Source: Allosphingosinicella sp. (lineage in GTDB: Bacteria; Pseudomonadota; Alphaproteobacteria; Sphingomonadales; Sphingomonadaceae). From it: a DNA stretch of 64,000 nt. Both the position numbers and the translations under genes were made by a program. Of the stretch, positions 1-8,323 are shown one piece after another. The stretch is from NCBI GenBank assembly GCA_030447665.1, contig JAUJOJ010000003.1:203788-267787 (forward strand), in the 5' to 3' direction. The notes beneath the pieces were generated by a model. That model saw only the letters and a list, made by a program, of their open reading frames with translations. It was not told the origin of the DNA and did not search any database. How positions within the stretch are numbered: the first letter of the stretch is position 1; each line of letters starts with the position of its first letter.

Positions 1-229
1 TCGTCGCACTGAATGCCGGCTGCTGTCTGAAAGGGCGTGGATTTCGACCCGCATCAGCCGGAACGCGACGCTCAAGTGAAGCTCGGCGACGGGCCGCTCT
101 TCGCCGTCCCGGCCGCCGAGGACGCTGCGCGAACGCTGGTCTGACCATGCGCAGAGGCTCCTCCGCAAGGGTGGAGGTAAATCGGCGCCAAGGTCTTCGG
201 TGCCGTCGCCGCGGCTCAGGGACAGAGAG
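1..229. other. Window edge, no assignable gene
   Basis: No gene can be assigned here. One plus-strand frame is open from about position 31 to a TGA at 142-144 and could be the tail of an upstream gene, but the predicted tail shows no motif I recognise, and the minus strand is equally open. The region lies next to a badly broken gene, so the base calls may be unreliable. Confidence 0.4.
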
Positions 230-1045
230 GATGCAGAACGCTTCGCGCCGCCCGTCCGCGGGTCGACAGGTGCTGGATTTTGCGCTCCCGCCCCGTTGCG
301 CGCGGCGGTGTGGCCTTGGAGGAGCATCGCTTCTGCCTCACCTGCTGGCACAAGCTGCACTTTCTGGGCGAAGAGTGAGCTGCGGACGACCCTTCGAGTT
401 TGACGGCGGGGAGGACTGCAGAATGCGGCGGGCGCACCTTGCCGGCGCATGGCTTCTGGAGCACTTGCCGATCCTCCATGCTGCGGCGCCGGATGCTGCC
501 GGCGCTTGTGGCACGAGAGCGCCCGGAAGGTCGTGCGGAAGCTCGGGCAGCGGCCGGCCATCCTACGATCGACCGGAGAGAGAGATTCTTCTCGCCGGAC
601 GCTGAAGTGACAAGATAGCTCGTTCCCGTGCCGCTCCACCGCTTGCGGATCTGGAAGAGGGCCAAACCGTCGAGTCGAAATGAAGCGATCGGCGCCTGCG
701 GCTCCACCGGCTGGCGGGCTGGAAGCCCAGAGGCGGAACAGCCGCTCGGCGCTGATCTGCGCGCGGCGGCGGCCACACGGTGCGCGGGCGTGCGCGGATA
801 CGTCCTGCGGGGTCGGGAGGTGCCCTTGAGCGCGATCCTCATCCCGACCGCATTATGCCGAGCGGGGACGCGCACATGCTGCCGCACGCGCCGGGCGGAT
901 GCATCGCGAGGTGGACGGTCACACGTCGATGCCGCGTGGACGATGTCCACTGCGCAGGTCGGGCGCAAGGACGGGCGCGGTGGAGCCACGCGGGTGGAGA
1001 TTATCGGCTGGGCGCGTGTTCTCCGCCAAGGCGAAGAATATGACC
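230..1045 (+). CDS. comF: ComF family phosphoribosyltransferase-like protein (frame broken several times)
   Basis: This is a ComF-type amidophosphoribosyltransferase homologue, a family linked to DNA uptake whose exact reaction is not settled. No single frame covers it. In successive frames I can read the N-terminal zinc-finger part (LDFALPPRC, then FCLTCWHKL and FLGEE, then GRPFEFDGGEDC), the phosphoribosyltransferase signature LVPVPLHRLRIWKR near 625, and the C-terminal GWARVLRQGEE near 1005-1040. At least four frame changes are needed. Gene order comF-grxC-nitrilase-DUF1178 is the usual sphingomonad arrangement and supports the identification. The 5' boundary is uncertain. Either a pseudogene or, more likely, poor consensus sequence. 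Confidence 0.6.
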
Positions 1046-1068
1046 GCGCGATCACAAATGGGCGGCAA

Positions 1069-1308
1069 ATGCCGCACGTCGAAATCGGCAGGAGACGTTC
1101 TGCCCTTATTGCGCCCGGGCGAAGAAGCTGCTCGACGGTGGCGTGGATCTTCAGGCCGACGAGATCAGCATGGGCGGCGCGCAGGAGATGCTCAGCCGCG
1201 CCAATGGCCGGACGCCGGTGCCGCAGATCTTCATCGCGCGGGCGGCTGTCGGACGATCTCGCCGCGCTCGAGCAAGCGCCAAAGCTCGACGCGCTCCTCT
1301 GGGCCTGA
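1069..1308 (+). CDS. grxC: Glutaredoxin 3 (GrxC), frame interrupted
   Basis: Small thiol-disulfide oxidoreductase that uses glutathione to reduce protein disulfides in the cytoplasm. The start MPHVEI and the redox motif TFCPYCARAKKLLDG (CPYC) are visible in one frame. The cis-Pro and glutathione-binding part (ANGRTPVPQIFI, with TVPQIFI typical of GrxC) follows in another, and the C-terminal DDLAALEQ...LDALLWA ends at the TGA at 1306-1308. At least three small indels break the frame. Length (about 80-85 codons) is normal. The ATG of the next gene follows the stop directly (TGAATG), so the two are likely co-translated. Confidence 0.75.
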   Translation: MPHVEIGRRRSALIAPGRRSCSTVAWIFRPTRSAWAARRRCSAAPMAGRRCRRSSSRGRLSDDLAALEQAPKLDALLWA

Positions 1309-2138
1309 ATGAAGCTCGGCATCCTCCAGGCGCAGACCGGGATCGACCCCGAGGCCAACGCACGCGACCTGGTGAGGGCGGTCGAAGAAGCGGCAGCCGG
1401 CGGCGCAGCGATCCTGTTCACGCCGGAGATGAGCGGCCTCCTGGATCAGGATCGGCAGCGCGCCAGGCCAAATCTGAGGAGCGAGGCGGACGATATCGTG
1501 CTCGCCGCCGTCCGGAGAGCGGCCCAGCGGGCAGGCATCTGGGTGCATATCGGATCACTGGCGCTTGCGGGCGAGCGGGACGACGGGCGGCTCGTGAACC
1601 GCGGCATCCTGATCGACCCAGCGGGGCAGACCCGGGCGCGCTATGACAAGATCCATCTTTCGACGTCGACTTGTCGACCGGCGAGAGCTGGCGGGAATCG
1701 GCGGCCTATGCTCCAGGCGATCAATCGGTGGTGGCGGAAACGCCGCTGGGGCCGCTCGGGCTGTCGGTCTGCTACGATTTGCGCTTCCCCGACCTGTACC
1801 GGGCTCTGACCGGGGCAGGGGCGATGATCCTCAGCATCCCGGCCGCATTCACGGTTCCGACGGGGCAGGCGCATTGGCACGTGCTGCTTCGTGCCCGAGC
1901 GATCGAGGCGGGCGTGTTCGTCGTCGCCGCTGCGCAGGTCGGGCGGCACCAGGACGGGCGCGACACTTTCGGCCATTCCCTGGTGGTCGATCCCTGGGGT
2001 CAGGTGCTGCTCGACATGGGGGCGAGGCCCGGCCTCGCCTTCGCTGAGATCGATCCGGGCCAGGTGGACCGGGTGCGCGCGCGAATTCCGGCGATCCGTC
2101 ATCGCCGCCCGATCCCGGAGCCGGTGGTCGTACCGTGA
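1309..2138 (+). CDS. Carbon-nitrogen hydrolase (nitrilase superfamily), one frameshift
   Basis: Amidase of the NIT1/NIT2-like branch of the nitrilase superfamily, which in several bacteria removes deaminated glutathione or omega-amides. The catalytic triad can be placed: Glu in FTPEMSG, Lys in RYDKIHLS, and Cys in GLSVCYDLRFPDLYR. The frame shifts once between about 1655 and 1675, just after RYDKIHL. The second part runs to a TGA at 2136-2138, and the next gene overlaps it by 4 bp (GTGA). Total length is about 276 aa, as expected. The substrate cannot be told from sequence. Its position next to glutaredoxin fits a glutathione-repair role, which is inference. Confidence 0.85.
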
Positions 2139-2600
2139 TCGTGTTCGATCTCAGATGCTCGCCCACGGGCCATGTGTTCGAAGCCTGGTTCGGATCGTCG
2201 GCCGACTATGAAAGCCAGCGCCAACGTGGGCTCGTCTCCTGCCCGCTCTGCGGGTCCGACGGGATCGAGAAGGCGGTGATGGCGCCGCGGATAGGGGCGA
2301 AGGGCGATCAGGCAGAGGCAGGCCCGGCGTAACACGGGACATGGTTTCCGCCGATCCCGAGACGATGAAGGAAATGCTCACCGCCATGGCCGCAGCGCAG
2401 AAGCGGGTGCTGGAAATGTCACATTATGTCGGCGACCGTTTTGCCGAGGAGGCGCGGGCGATCCATGCCATGAGGCGAAACAGAATCCCGCTCGATCTAC
2501 GGCAAGGCCACCGCCGAGCAGGACGGCGGCGCTCGTCGACGACGGGATTCAGGTGGCGCGGCTTCCCTTTCCCACGATCGAGCCGAGCCAGGAGAATTGG
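2135..2600 (+). CDS. DUF1178 family protein, frame interrupted
   Basis: Conserved alphaproteobacterial protein of unknown function (DUF1178). The N-terminus MIVFDLRCSPTGHVFEAWF followed by a CPLCG motif is diagnostic, and a zinc-ribbon-like role for the cysteines is plausible. It starts with GTG, overlapping the preceding stop. The frame breaks near 2335: the continuation (TMKEMLTAMAAAQKRVLEMS, then GDRFAEEARAIH) lies in another frame, and a further shift is needed near 2480 to reach the conserved end (GIQVARLPFPTIEPSQEN). The exact 3' end is unclear because no stop falls at the expected place. Confidence 0.7.
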
Positions 2601-2855
2601 GTCCAGACCTCTCCTGCAAACGTGGCGCCGTTACTTCGACCAAGGCCAACTCAAAACTGCCGCTTCCTCCAGCACTCGCGGGGCCGTCGCGCGACTCCAC
2701 CCTGATCGTGTGGGCCAGCCATTTGCCATCCGGCTCCGAATAGCCGGTGGCTCCGAATTGGCCGCATGGTTAAAGACTGTGTTACCGCTCCCGCAGGCGT
2801 GAACGACCGATGAGAATTGACGGGCGCGACCCCGGACCTTAACCAGCGATCGGCT

Positions 2856-2932
2856 GGCCCCGTAGCTCAGCAGGATAGAGCATCAGATTCCTAATCTGAG
2901 GGCCACAGGTTCGAATCCTGTCGGGGTCACCA
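2856..2932 (+). tRNA. tRNA-Arg (CCT)
   Basis: A complete cloverleaf. The acceptor arm GGCCCCG pairs with CGGGGTC (one G-T wobble), the anticodon stem TCAGA/TCTGA encloses loop TTCCTAA with anticodon CCT, the T arm ACAGG-TTCGAAT-CCTGT is canonical, and CCA is encoded. It reads AGG arginine codons. Confidence 0.97.
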
Positions 2933-2952
2933 ATGTTTCCACGCACGGGGCG

Positions 2953-3573
2953 ATGATGAGCGGACATGAGGAACCAGTTGACGGCGACCTGGTCCGTTCC
3001 CCGGCCAAGATTCCCGTGCCGGACGAGGTGCAGCAAGCCGTCCGCACCCTCATCCGCTGGGCCGGCGACGATCCTGAGCGGGAAGGCCTACTGGACACGC
3101 CGCTTCGAGTCGCGCGGGCCTGGAAGGAATATGCGCGGGGCTATGGCGAAGATCCGGCCGAGCACCTCAGCCGCACCTTCGACGAGGTGGGGGGCTATGA
3201 CGAGATCGTGCTGCTGCGCGACATTCCGTTCCAATCGCATTGCGAGCATCATCTTGCGCCGATCATCGGCAAGGCGTCGATCGCCTATCTCCCTTCGGAG
3301 CGGGTGGTCGGCATCTCAAAGCTCGCCCGGGTTCTCCACGGATATGCGCGCCGGCTGCAGGTGCAGGAGCGGCTGACGGCGCAGGTTGCGGATTGCGTCT
3401 GGGATCATTTGAAGCCGCAGGGCGTGGCGGTCGTTATCGAGGCCAGCCACGCCTGCATGACGGCGCGGGGCGTCGGCACGCCCGGCGTTTTGATGACGAC
3501 CAGCCGGATGATGGGCGTCTTCAAGAGCGATCAGCGCAGCCGGCGAGAAGTGCTGGCGCTGATGGGCTATTGA
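2953..3573 (+). CDS. folE: GTP cyclohydrolase I
   Basis: Converts GTP to 7,8-dihydroneopterin triphosphate, the first step of folate (and pterin) synthesis. The 206-aa protein is complete. Zinc ligands are visible in SHCEHHLAPIIG (Cys-Glu-His-His) and in the later EASHACMTARGV (Cys). The substrate-binding stretches GISKLARVLHGYARRLQVQE and TRGV-like residues are intact. The start is one of two adjacent ATG codons, 20 bp after the tRNA. A pterin cofactor would also serve phenylalanine hydroxylase (phhA at 53.5 kb), although bacteria can use other pterins. Confidence 0.97.
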   Translation: MMSGHEEPVDGDLVRSPAKIPVPDEVQQAVRTLIRWAGDDPEREGLLDTPLRVARAWKEYARGYGEDPAEHLSRTFDEVGGYDEIVLLRDIPFQSHCEHHLAPIIGKASIAYLPSERVVGISKLARVLHGYARRLQVQERLTAQVADCVWDHLKPQGVAVVIEASHACMTARGVGTPGVLMTTSRMMGVFKSDQRSRREVLALMGY

Positions 3574-3600
3574 CCCGGACGATTCGGTTTGGAGCCCAGC

Positions 3601-4080
3601 GTGGCGAAGCGTAGCGCGGGAATCCTCATGTACCGGGCCGAAGGGCGTCGCCTCAGCATTCTTCTTGTGCATCCGGGCGGGCCGTTCTGGCGCAACAAGG
3701 ATGCAGGTGCCTGGTCGATCCCGAAGGGGGAGATCGGCGAAGAAGAGGATGCGGTCGCGGCTGCCCGGCGGGAATTCGAGGAGGAGCTCGGTATCGCGCC
3801 CGATGGGGAGCTGATGGGGCTGGGAGAGATCCGGCAGAAGGGCGGCAAGATCGTGGAGGCGTTCGCCCTCGAAGGCGATCTCGACACGAGCAGGATCGTC
3901 AGCAACAGGTTCGAATGCGAATGGCCCCCGCGGAGCGGGCGCACTCAATCCTTCCCGGAGGTGGACCGGGCCGAATGGTTCAGTCTCGCGGCCGCCCGGG
4001 AGAAGCTGCTGGAAAGCCAATGCGCGCTTCTCGACCGCCTGAGCGAGGCGCTGGGTTGCCCGGATCAGCGGCCCCTGTAG
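3601..4080 (+). CDS. Nudix hydrolase
   Basis: Nudix-fold pyrophosphohydrolase of about 159 aa. The Nudix box is complete: GEIGEEEDAVAAARREFEEE, followed by LGI, matches GX5EX7REUXEEXGU. The neighbourhood GPFWRNKDAGAWSIPKGE is typical of the subfamily that acts on dinucleoside polyphosphates or related nucleotides, but the substrate is not predictable. I prefer the GTG at 3601 (protein VAKRSAGILMYR) because GGAG lies six bases upstream. A TTG at 3589 is also in frame. Confidence 0.9.
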   Translation: MAKRSAGILMYRAEGRRLSILLVHPGGPFWRNKDAGAWSIPKGEIGEEEDAVAAARREFEEELGIAPDGELMGLGEIRQKGGKIVEAFALEGDLDTSRIVSNRFECEWPPRSGRTQSFPEVDRAEWFSLAAAREKLLESQCALLDRLSEALGCPDQRPL

Positions 4081-4108
4081 TCTGCGCGCGGGACGAACAG
4101 AAAAGGCG

Positions 4109-5422
4109 GTGAGCATGGAACAGGGCGGGGCCGCTGTCGCAGGCGAGAAGACGCCGCTGAAGCGGGTGGTCATGGCGAGCCTCGTTGGGACGACCATCGA
4201 GTGGTACGATTTCTTTCTTTATGGTTCGGCGGCCGCGCTCGTTTTCAACCGGCTCTTCTTCCCCGATTACGACCCGCTGACCGGCACCTTCCTGGCCTTC
4301 GCCACCTATGCCTTGGGCTTCGTCGCGCGCCCGCTCGGCGGAATCGTGTTCGGCCATTACGGAGATAAATTGGGGCGCAAGCGTCTGTTGATGCTGAGCC
4401 TCATCATCATGGGGGTGGCGACCACCCTGATCGGGCTGCTGCCTACTTATGCGCAGATCGGGATCTGGGCTCCAATTGCGCTCGTTCTGTTGCGGCTGGC
4501 GCAGGGCTTCGCCGTCGGCGGTGAGTGGGGAGGGGCGGTGCTGCTGGCCGCCGAACATGGCGATGCCGCGCGGCGTGGCTTCTGGGCGAGCTGGCCCCAG
4601 GCGGGAGTTGCCGCCGGCAATCTGCTCGCCGCCGGCGTGCTCGCGCTGCTCGCGGGGCTTTTGACCGATCAGGATTTCATCTCCTGGGGCTGGCGGGTTC
4701 CGTTCCTCCTGTCGGCGGTTCTGGTCGCGATCGGCTGGTGGATCCGCACCCATGTCTCGGAAAGTGCGACCTTCGAGGAGGCGAATGAGGCTGAGGCTCC
4801 CCCGAAGATCCCCGCGCTCGACGTGATGCGCCAGCATCCAAGGGGCGTCCTCACAGGGGCCGGGCTGAGGGTGGGCGAGAATATCTCTTATTATGTGGTC
4901 ACCACCTTCTCGATCACCTACCTCACGGAGGTGGCGGCGGAGAGCCGGAGCCTCGCGCTCAATGCGCTGCTCATCGGTGCGGCGGTGCAGTTCTTCGCGA
5001 TCCCGCTTTTCGCCATGCTTTCGGATCGGATCGGACGGCGGCCGGTCTACGCCTTTGGCGGCTTCGGCCTGGCGGCATTCAGCTTCCTGTTCTTCGGGAT
5101 GCTCGGCAGCGGCAGCCAGGGGGCGATCATCGCGGCGATCGTGATCGGCCTCGTCCTCCACGGCGCCATGTACGGGCCGCAGGCTGCGATGATCTCCGAA
5201 TTGTTTCCAACCCGCATCCGCTACTCGGGCGCGTCAATCGCCTATCAGCTCACCTCGATCTTCGCCGGCTCGCTCGCGCCGCTGATCGCGCTGGGCCTGT
5301 ATCAAAGCTACGGATCCGCGCTGCCAGTGGCGATCTATGTCGGGGTCGCGTGCGCGATCAGCGGCGTCACGGCATTGCTCGCGCGGGAGACGAGGGGAGT
5401 GGAATTGGCTCAAATCCGCTAA
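4109..5422 (+). CDS. MFS transporter, metabolite:H+ symporter (ProP/ShiA-like) family
   Basis: Twelve-helix inner-membrane transporter, 437 aa and complete. The opening segment (VGTTIEWYDFFLYGSAAALV) and GHYGDKLGRKRLLMLSL (loop 2-3 motif) are hallmarks of the MHS branch, whose members carry osmolytes, shikimate, alpha-ketoglutarate or dicarboxylates. FAVGGEWGGAVLLAAEH and the FPTRIRYSG segment in the second half also fit. The substrate is unknown. The start is GTG at 4109 or ATG at 4115. It follows the Nudix gene by 28 bp on the same strand. Confidence 0.92.
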   Translation: MSMEQGGAAVAGEKTPLKRVVMASLVGTTIEWYDFFLYGSAAALVFNRLFFPDYDPLTGTFLAFATYALGFVARPLGGIVFGHYGDKLGRKRLLMLSLIIMGVATTLIGLLPTYAQIGIWAPIALVLLRLAQGFAVGGEWGGAVLLAAEHGDAARRGFWASWPQAGVAAGNLLAAGVLALLAGLLTDQDFISWGWRVPFLLSAVLVAIGWWIRTHVSESATFEEANEAEAPPKIPALDVMRQHPRGVLTGAGLRVGENISYYVVTTFSITYLTEVAAESRSLALNALLIGAAVQFFAIPLFAMLSDRIGRRPVYAFGGFGLAAFSFLFFGMLGSGSQGAIIAAIVIGLVLHGAMYGPQAAMISELFPTRIRYSGASIAYQLTSIFAGSLAPLIALGLYQSYGSALPVAIYVGVACAISGVTALLARETRGVELAQIR

Positions 5423-5489
5423 ACGCCACTTTCATCCTTTTCTTTGGATGTGGCGGGGCAGATCAGCAAAGCCCCGCCTAAGGAGCAGC

Positions 5490-5753
5490 TTAAGGAACGA
5501 TGCGAACTGGCGGCTCGCAGCCAAAGTCTTCCTGCAGCCGCACATATTCCAAGAGTTCCACTTTGGATTGGTCGCAAGGCACCCGCCGGGCTTGTTTGGC
5601 CCGCAACGCATCGGCGAGAGCCTCATCGCGCGTGGACCACCACCGCCCGTGCAAAGCGGGCGTTACATAACGATACCGAGCCACGTTTCCATCCCAAGGG
5701 TTTGACCTCGATTCATTAGCATCGGCTGATTTGCTCGCCACCGACGTTCGCAC
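5490..5753 (-). CDS. Possible small hypothetical protein
   Basis: This open frame downstream of rplI looks protein-like near its end (YVTPALHGRWWSTRDEALAD, then ALRAKQARR and SKVELLEYVRLQEDFG). It would give an 80-90 aa soluble protein. I do not recognise a family. Candidate starts are GTG at 5753 or 5741, with no clear ribosome-binding site. It lies between the rplI terminator and the convergent MFS gene. The rest of 5423-5790 shows nothing else. Confidence 0.35.
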   Translation of the reverse strand: MRTSVASKSADANESRSNPWDGNVARYRYVTPALHGRWWSTRDEALADALRAKQARRVPCDQSKVELLEYVRLQEDFGCEPPVRIVP

Positions 5754-5790
5754 CGATCTGGAGGTATCGACGGTTCCGTCGCGCAGCAAG

Positions 5791-5830
5791 AAAGAAAGGC
5801 CGCCGGCTCGGGGAGCGGGCGGCCTTCTTT
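5791..5830 (-). terminator. Rho-independent terminator after rplI
   Basis: Inverted repeat with arms AAAGAAAGGCCGCC and GGGCGGCCTTCTTT around a 12-nt loop, 18 bp beyond the rplI stop. It has A/T runs on both sides, so it could act in both directions. Confidence 0.85.
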
Positions 5831-5847
5831 GGCTGCGATAAAGCGGC

Positions 5848-6456
5848 TCAGGCGGCGCTTGCGGCTTCCCCCTCGCCGGCGCTGCCTTCTTGCGTCTCGG
5901 CGGTGGCTCCGGGCTCGGCGTTCGGATCATAATCCTCGGTGAAGCCGGCATTGTCGCGCTCGAACATGTCGCTCATGACGTCGACGCCCTGCGCCTGAAG
6001 CTCGGCCTCTTCGGGCGAGCGGGCGACGTTGACGCGGATCGTGACCGACACTTCGGGGTGCAGCGCAACCCGGACCTCCTGCATGCCGATCGACTTGATC
6101 GGACGATCGAGGACGATCTGGTTCTTGGCGAGCTTGTGGCCCTGGGCTTCAAGCGCCTCGGCGAGGTCACGGGCGGAGACGGAGCCGTAGAGCTGGCCGA
6201 CATTGGACGCCTGGCGGATCAGCTGCACGGTTGCACCGTCGACCTTCTTCGAATCCTTCTCGGCGGCCGAGCGGCGCTCGGCGTTCTGCGCCTCGATGCG
6301 CTCGCGATTGGCTTCGAAGACCTTGCGATTGGCTTCGTTGGCGCGCAGCGCCTTGCCGTTGGGAAGGAGGAAGTTGCGGGCAAAGCCGTTCTTCACCTTG
6401 ACGACGTCGCCGATGGCGCCGAGCTTCTCGACGCGTTCGAGCAGAATGACTTCCAT
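5848..6456 (-). CDS. rplI: 50S ribosomal protein L9
   Basis: Large-subunit ribosomal protein, the last gene of rpsF-rpsR-rplI. The N-terminal domain MEVILLERVEKLGAIGDVVK is followed by the GFARNFLLP signature. At 202 aa it exceeds the usual ~150 aa because of an acidic, low-complexity C-terminal tail (about residues 150-202, rich in E, A, G and D) of the kind seen in sphingomonads. A strong terminator follows. Confidence 0.97.
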   Translation of the reverse strand: MEVILLERVEKLGAIGDVVKVKNGFARNFLLPNGKALRANEANRKVFEANRERIEAQNAERRSAAEKDSKKVDGATVQLIRQASNVGQLYGSVSARDLAEALEAQGHKLAKNQIVLDRPIKSIGMQEVRVALHPEVSVTIRVNVARSPEEAELQAQGVDVMSDMFERDNAGFTEDYDPNAEPGATAETQEGSAGEGEAASAA

Positions 6457-6469
6457 TGCTCTTCGCTCC

Positions 6470-6694
6470 TTATTTCACGACGTAGGGAAGAAGGCCGAGA
6501 TGGCGGGCGCGCTTGATCGCCGTGGCGAGCTCGCGCTGCTTCCTCGCGGACACCGCGGTGATGCGGCTGGGGACGATCTTGCCGCGCTCGGACACGAAGC
6601 CCTGGAGCAGACGAACGTCCTTGTAATCGATCTTCGGCGCGTCGTTGCCCGAAAAGGGGCAGGTCTTGCGGCGGCGGAAAAATGGGCGTGCCAT
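6470..6694 (-). CDS. rpsR: 30S ribosomal protein S18
   Basis: Small-subunit protein that pairs with S6 on the 30S platform. It is 74 aa and complete. Typical features are [12 protein letters not shown] near the start, the [19 protein letters not shown] core, and the basic tail [20 protein letters not shown] (first residue approximate). It lies 16 bp after rpsF and 13 bp before rplI. Confidence 0.97.
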   Translation of the reverse strand: MARPFFRRRKTCPFSGNDAPKIDYKDVRLLQGFVSERGKIVPSRITAVSARKQRELATAIKRARHLGLLPYVVK

Positions 6695-6710
6695 GATGTC
6701 TTAGCTCCTT

Positions 6711-7145
6711 TTACGCGTCGAACTCGGCGCGCTCGCGCCGGGGGCCGCGATCGCCGCGATCGTCGTCGCGCCCGCGTCCGCCGCGGTCGCCGCGGTCGCC
6801 ACGGTCACCGCGCTCGCTCCGCTCGTTGCGGCGCATCATTGCCGACGGGCCCTGCTCATGGGCATCGACGCGGATGGTCATGTAGCGGATGACGTCTTCG
6901 TTGATCTGGGTCTGGCGCTCGAGCTCGGCGACCACCGGGGCCGGAGCCTCGAAGTCGACAGCGACATAGTGCGCCTTGCGGTTCTTCTGGATGCGATACG
7001 CGATGTTGCGCAGGCCCCAGGTCTCCGTGCGGACAACACGTCCACCATTGGATTCGATGATGTTGGTGGCGGTTTCCGCCAGCGCGTCCACCTGAGCCTG
7101 GGCGAGGTCCTGACGCGCGAGAAAGACATGCTCGTAAAGCGGCAT
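6711..7145 (-). CDS. rpsF: 30S ribosomal protein S6
   Basis: First gene of the rpsF-rpsR-rplI operon. Residues 1-95 form the S6 fold ([31 protein letters not shown]). Residues about 105-144 are a charged Arg/Gly/Asp tail with repeated RGD units, longer than in E. coli S6 and commonly variable among alphaproteobacteria. The upstream region carries alternative hairpins that may be an S6:S18 autoregulatory leader (see the entry at 7194-7252). Confidence 0.96.
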   Translation of the reverse strand: MPLYEHVFLARQDLAQAQVDALAETATNIIESNGGRVVRTETWGLRNIAYRIQKNRKAHYVAVDFEAPAPVVAELERQTQINEDVIRYMTIRVDAHEQGPSAMMRRNERSERGDRGDRGDRGGRGRDDDRGDRGPRRERAEFDA

Positions 7146-7193
7146 GCTCCTAGTCCTTTTCTTGGCCGATCGCTGACGCCGCCCAATGCAAGC

Positions 7194-7252
7194 GCCCCTC
7201 CGGCTGTCGTCTCAAATGACAACCGGGGCGGGAGATTGGCTCTCCGCCCCGG
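7194..7252 (-). promoter_or_regulatory. Candidate S6:S18 leader with mutually exclusive hairpins
   Basis: On the rpsF-sense strand, a first hairpin pairs 7241-7252 with 7223-7235 (12 bp, one bulged base). A second pairs 7218-7229 (GCCCCGGTTGTC) with 7194-7208 (GACAGCCGGAGGGGC), leaving a 3-nt bulge beside a CCG. The segment 7223-7229 belongs to both, so only one can form. This lies about 50 nt before the rpsF start, where many bacteria have an RNA that binds the S6:S18 complex. The equivalence is my inference. Confidence 0.45.
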
Positions 7253-7350
7253 ATGAGGGGCCTCATGGCGCAAGCAGGGCGAAAAAGCAAGCGCAGCTTG
7301 CGCTCGTCCGGGACGCTGGCTTACCAGCCGGCGGGAGCAGGAGGATGTTG

Positions 7351-8286
7351 ATGCGCGCATATCTTTTCCCGGGGCAGGGAAGCCAGGCCGTCGGCATGGG
7401 AAAGGCGCTGTCGGAAGCGAGCGCGGTGGCGCGTGAGCTGTTCCAGGAGGTGGACGAAGCGCTCGGCCAGAACCTCGCCCGTTTGATGGCGGAAGGCCCG
7501 CAGGACGAGCTGACGCTCACCGAGAATGCACAGCCGGCAATCATGGCCAATGCGCTCGCCACTTTGCGGGTGCTGGAGCGGGAAGGCCGCGTCCGGCTCG
7601 CCGACAAGGCGCAGTTCGTGGCGGGCCACAGCCTTGGGGAATATACGGCGCTCGCGGCCGCGGAGGCGCTTGATGTCGCCGCCACCGCTCGGTTGCTGAA
7701 GCTTCGCGGGCGGTCGATGCAGGCGGCGGTGCCGGTCGGGGAGGGCGCCATGGCGGCGCTGCTTGGGCTCGGCCTGGAAGCGGCGCGCCAAGTGGCGGAG
7801 GAGGCTTCCCAGGGGGAAGTCTGTGCCGTCGCCAACGACAATGACCCCAATCAGGTGGTGGTCTCCGGACACAAGGCGGCCGTGGAGCGGGCGCTGGAGA
7901 TCGCCAAAGGGAAGGGTGCGAAGCGCGCGCTGCTGCTCCCGGTTTCCGCGCCGTTCCATTCGCCGCTGATGGCCCCCGCGGCGCAGGCCATGGAGCAGGC
8001 GCTGGGAGATACCGATATTCGGCCGCCCATCGTGCCGGTCTACGCCAACGTCACTGCCGGCCCGGTCGAGGAACCTGCGGAAATCCGGCGGCTGCTGGTG
8101 GAGCAGGTGACGGGAATGGTGCGCTGGCGGGAAAGCGTTGCGGCGATGGCGGAGGCAGGCGTCACCCACTTCGTGGAGTTCGGCGGCAAGGTGCTTGGGC
8201 CGATGGTGAAGCGGATCGCACCGGAGGCGAGGACGACGAGTGTGGTTGCGATGGGCGACATCGAAGCGCTTTTGAAGGAATTTTAA
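7351..8286 (+). CDS. fabD: Malonyl-CoA:ACP S-malonyltransferase
   Basis: Transfers malonyl from CoA to acyl carrier protein, supplying extender units for fatty-acid synthesis. The 311-aa protein is complete. The N-terminal FPGQGSQAVGMGK, the nucleophile elbow GHSLGEYTALAA (catalytic Ser) and SAPFHSPLM (catalytic His) are all present. ATG at 7351 is preferred over ATG at 7345 because AGGAGG at 7339-7344 then has six-base spacing. It heads fabD-(GxxExxY)-fabG-acpP-fabF. Confidence 0.97.
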   Translation: MRAYLFPGQGSQAVGMGKALSEASAVARELFQEVDEALGQNLARLMAEGPQDELTLTENAQPAIMANALATLRVLEREGRVRLADKAQFVAGHSLGEYTALAAAEALDVAATARLLKLRGRSMQAAVPVGEGAMAALLGLGLEAARQVAEEASQGEVCAVANDNDPNQVVVSGHKAAVERALEIAKGKGAKRALLLPVSAPFHSPLMAPAAQAMEQALGDTDIRPPIVPVYANVTAGPVEEPAEIRRLLVEQVTGMVRWRESVAAMAEAGVTHFVEFGGKVLGPMVKRIAPEARTTSVVAMGDIEALLKEF

Positions 8287-8287
8287 A

Positions 8288-8318
8288 TTCGCGCAGAGAC
8301 GCGGAGGCGCGGAGAAAG
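8288..8318. repeat. Left arm of inverted repeat flanking the GxxExxY gene
   Basis: A G/A-rich stretch (TTCGCGCAGAGACGCGGAGG, then CGCGGAGAAAG) starting 2 bp after the fabD stop. Its reverse complement recurs, slightly diverged, at 8706-8734 on the other side of the inserted gene. Confidence 0.8.
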
Positions 8319-8323
8319 GGCGG

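Noticed and set aside
2839..3036. Minus-strand ORF over tRNA-Arg (VTPTGFEPVALRL type)
   Set aside because: A well-known false ORF obtained by translating the antisense of a tRNA.
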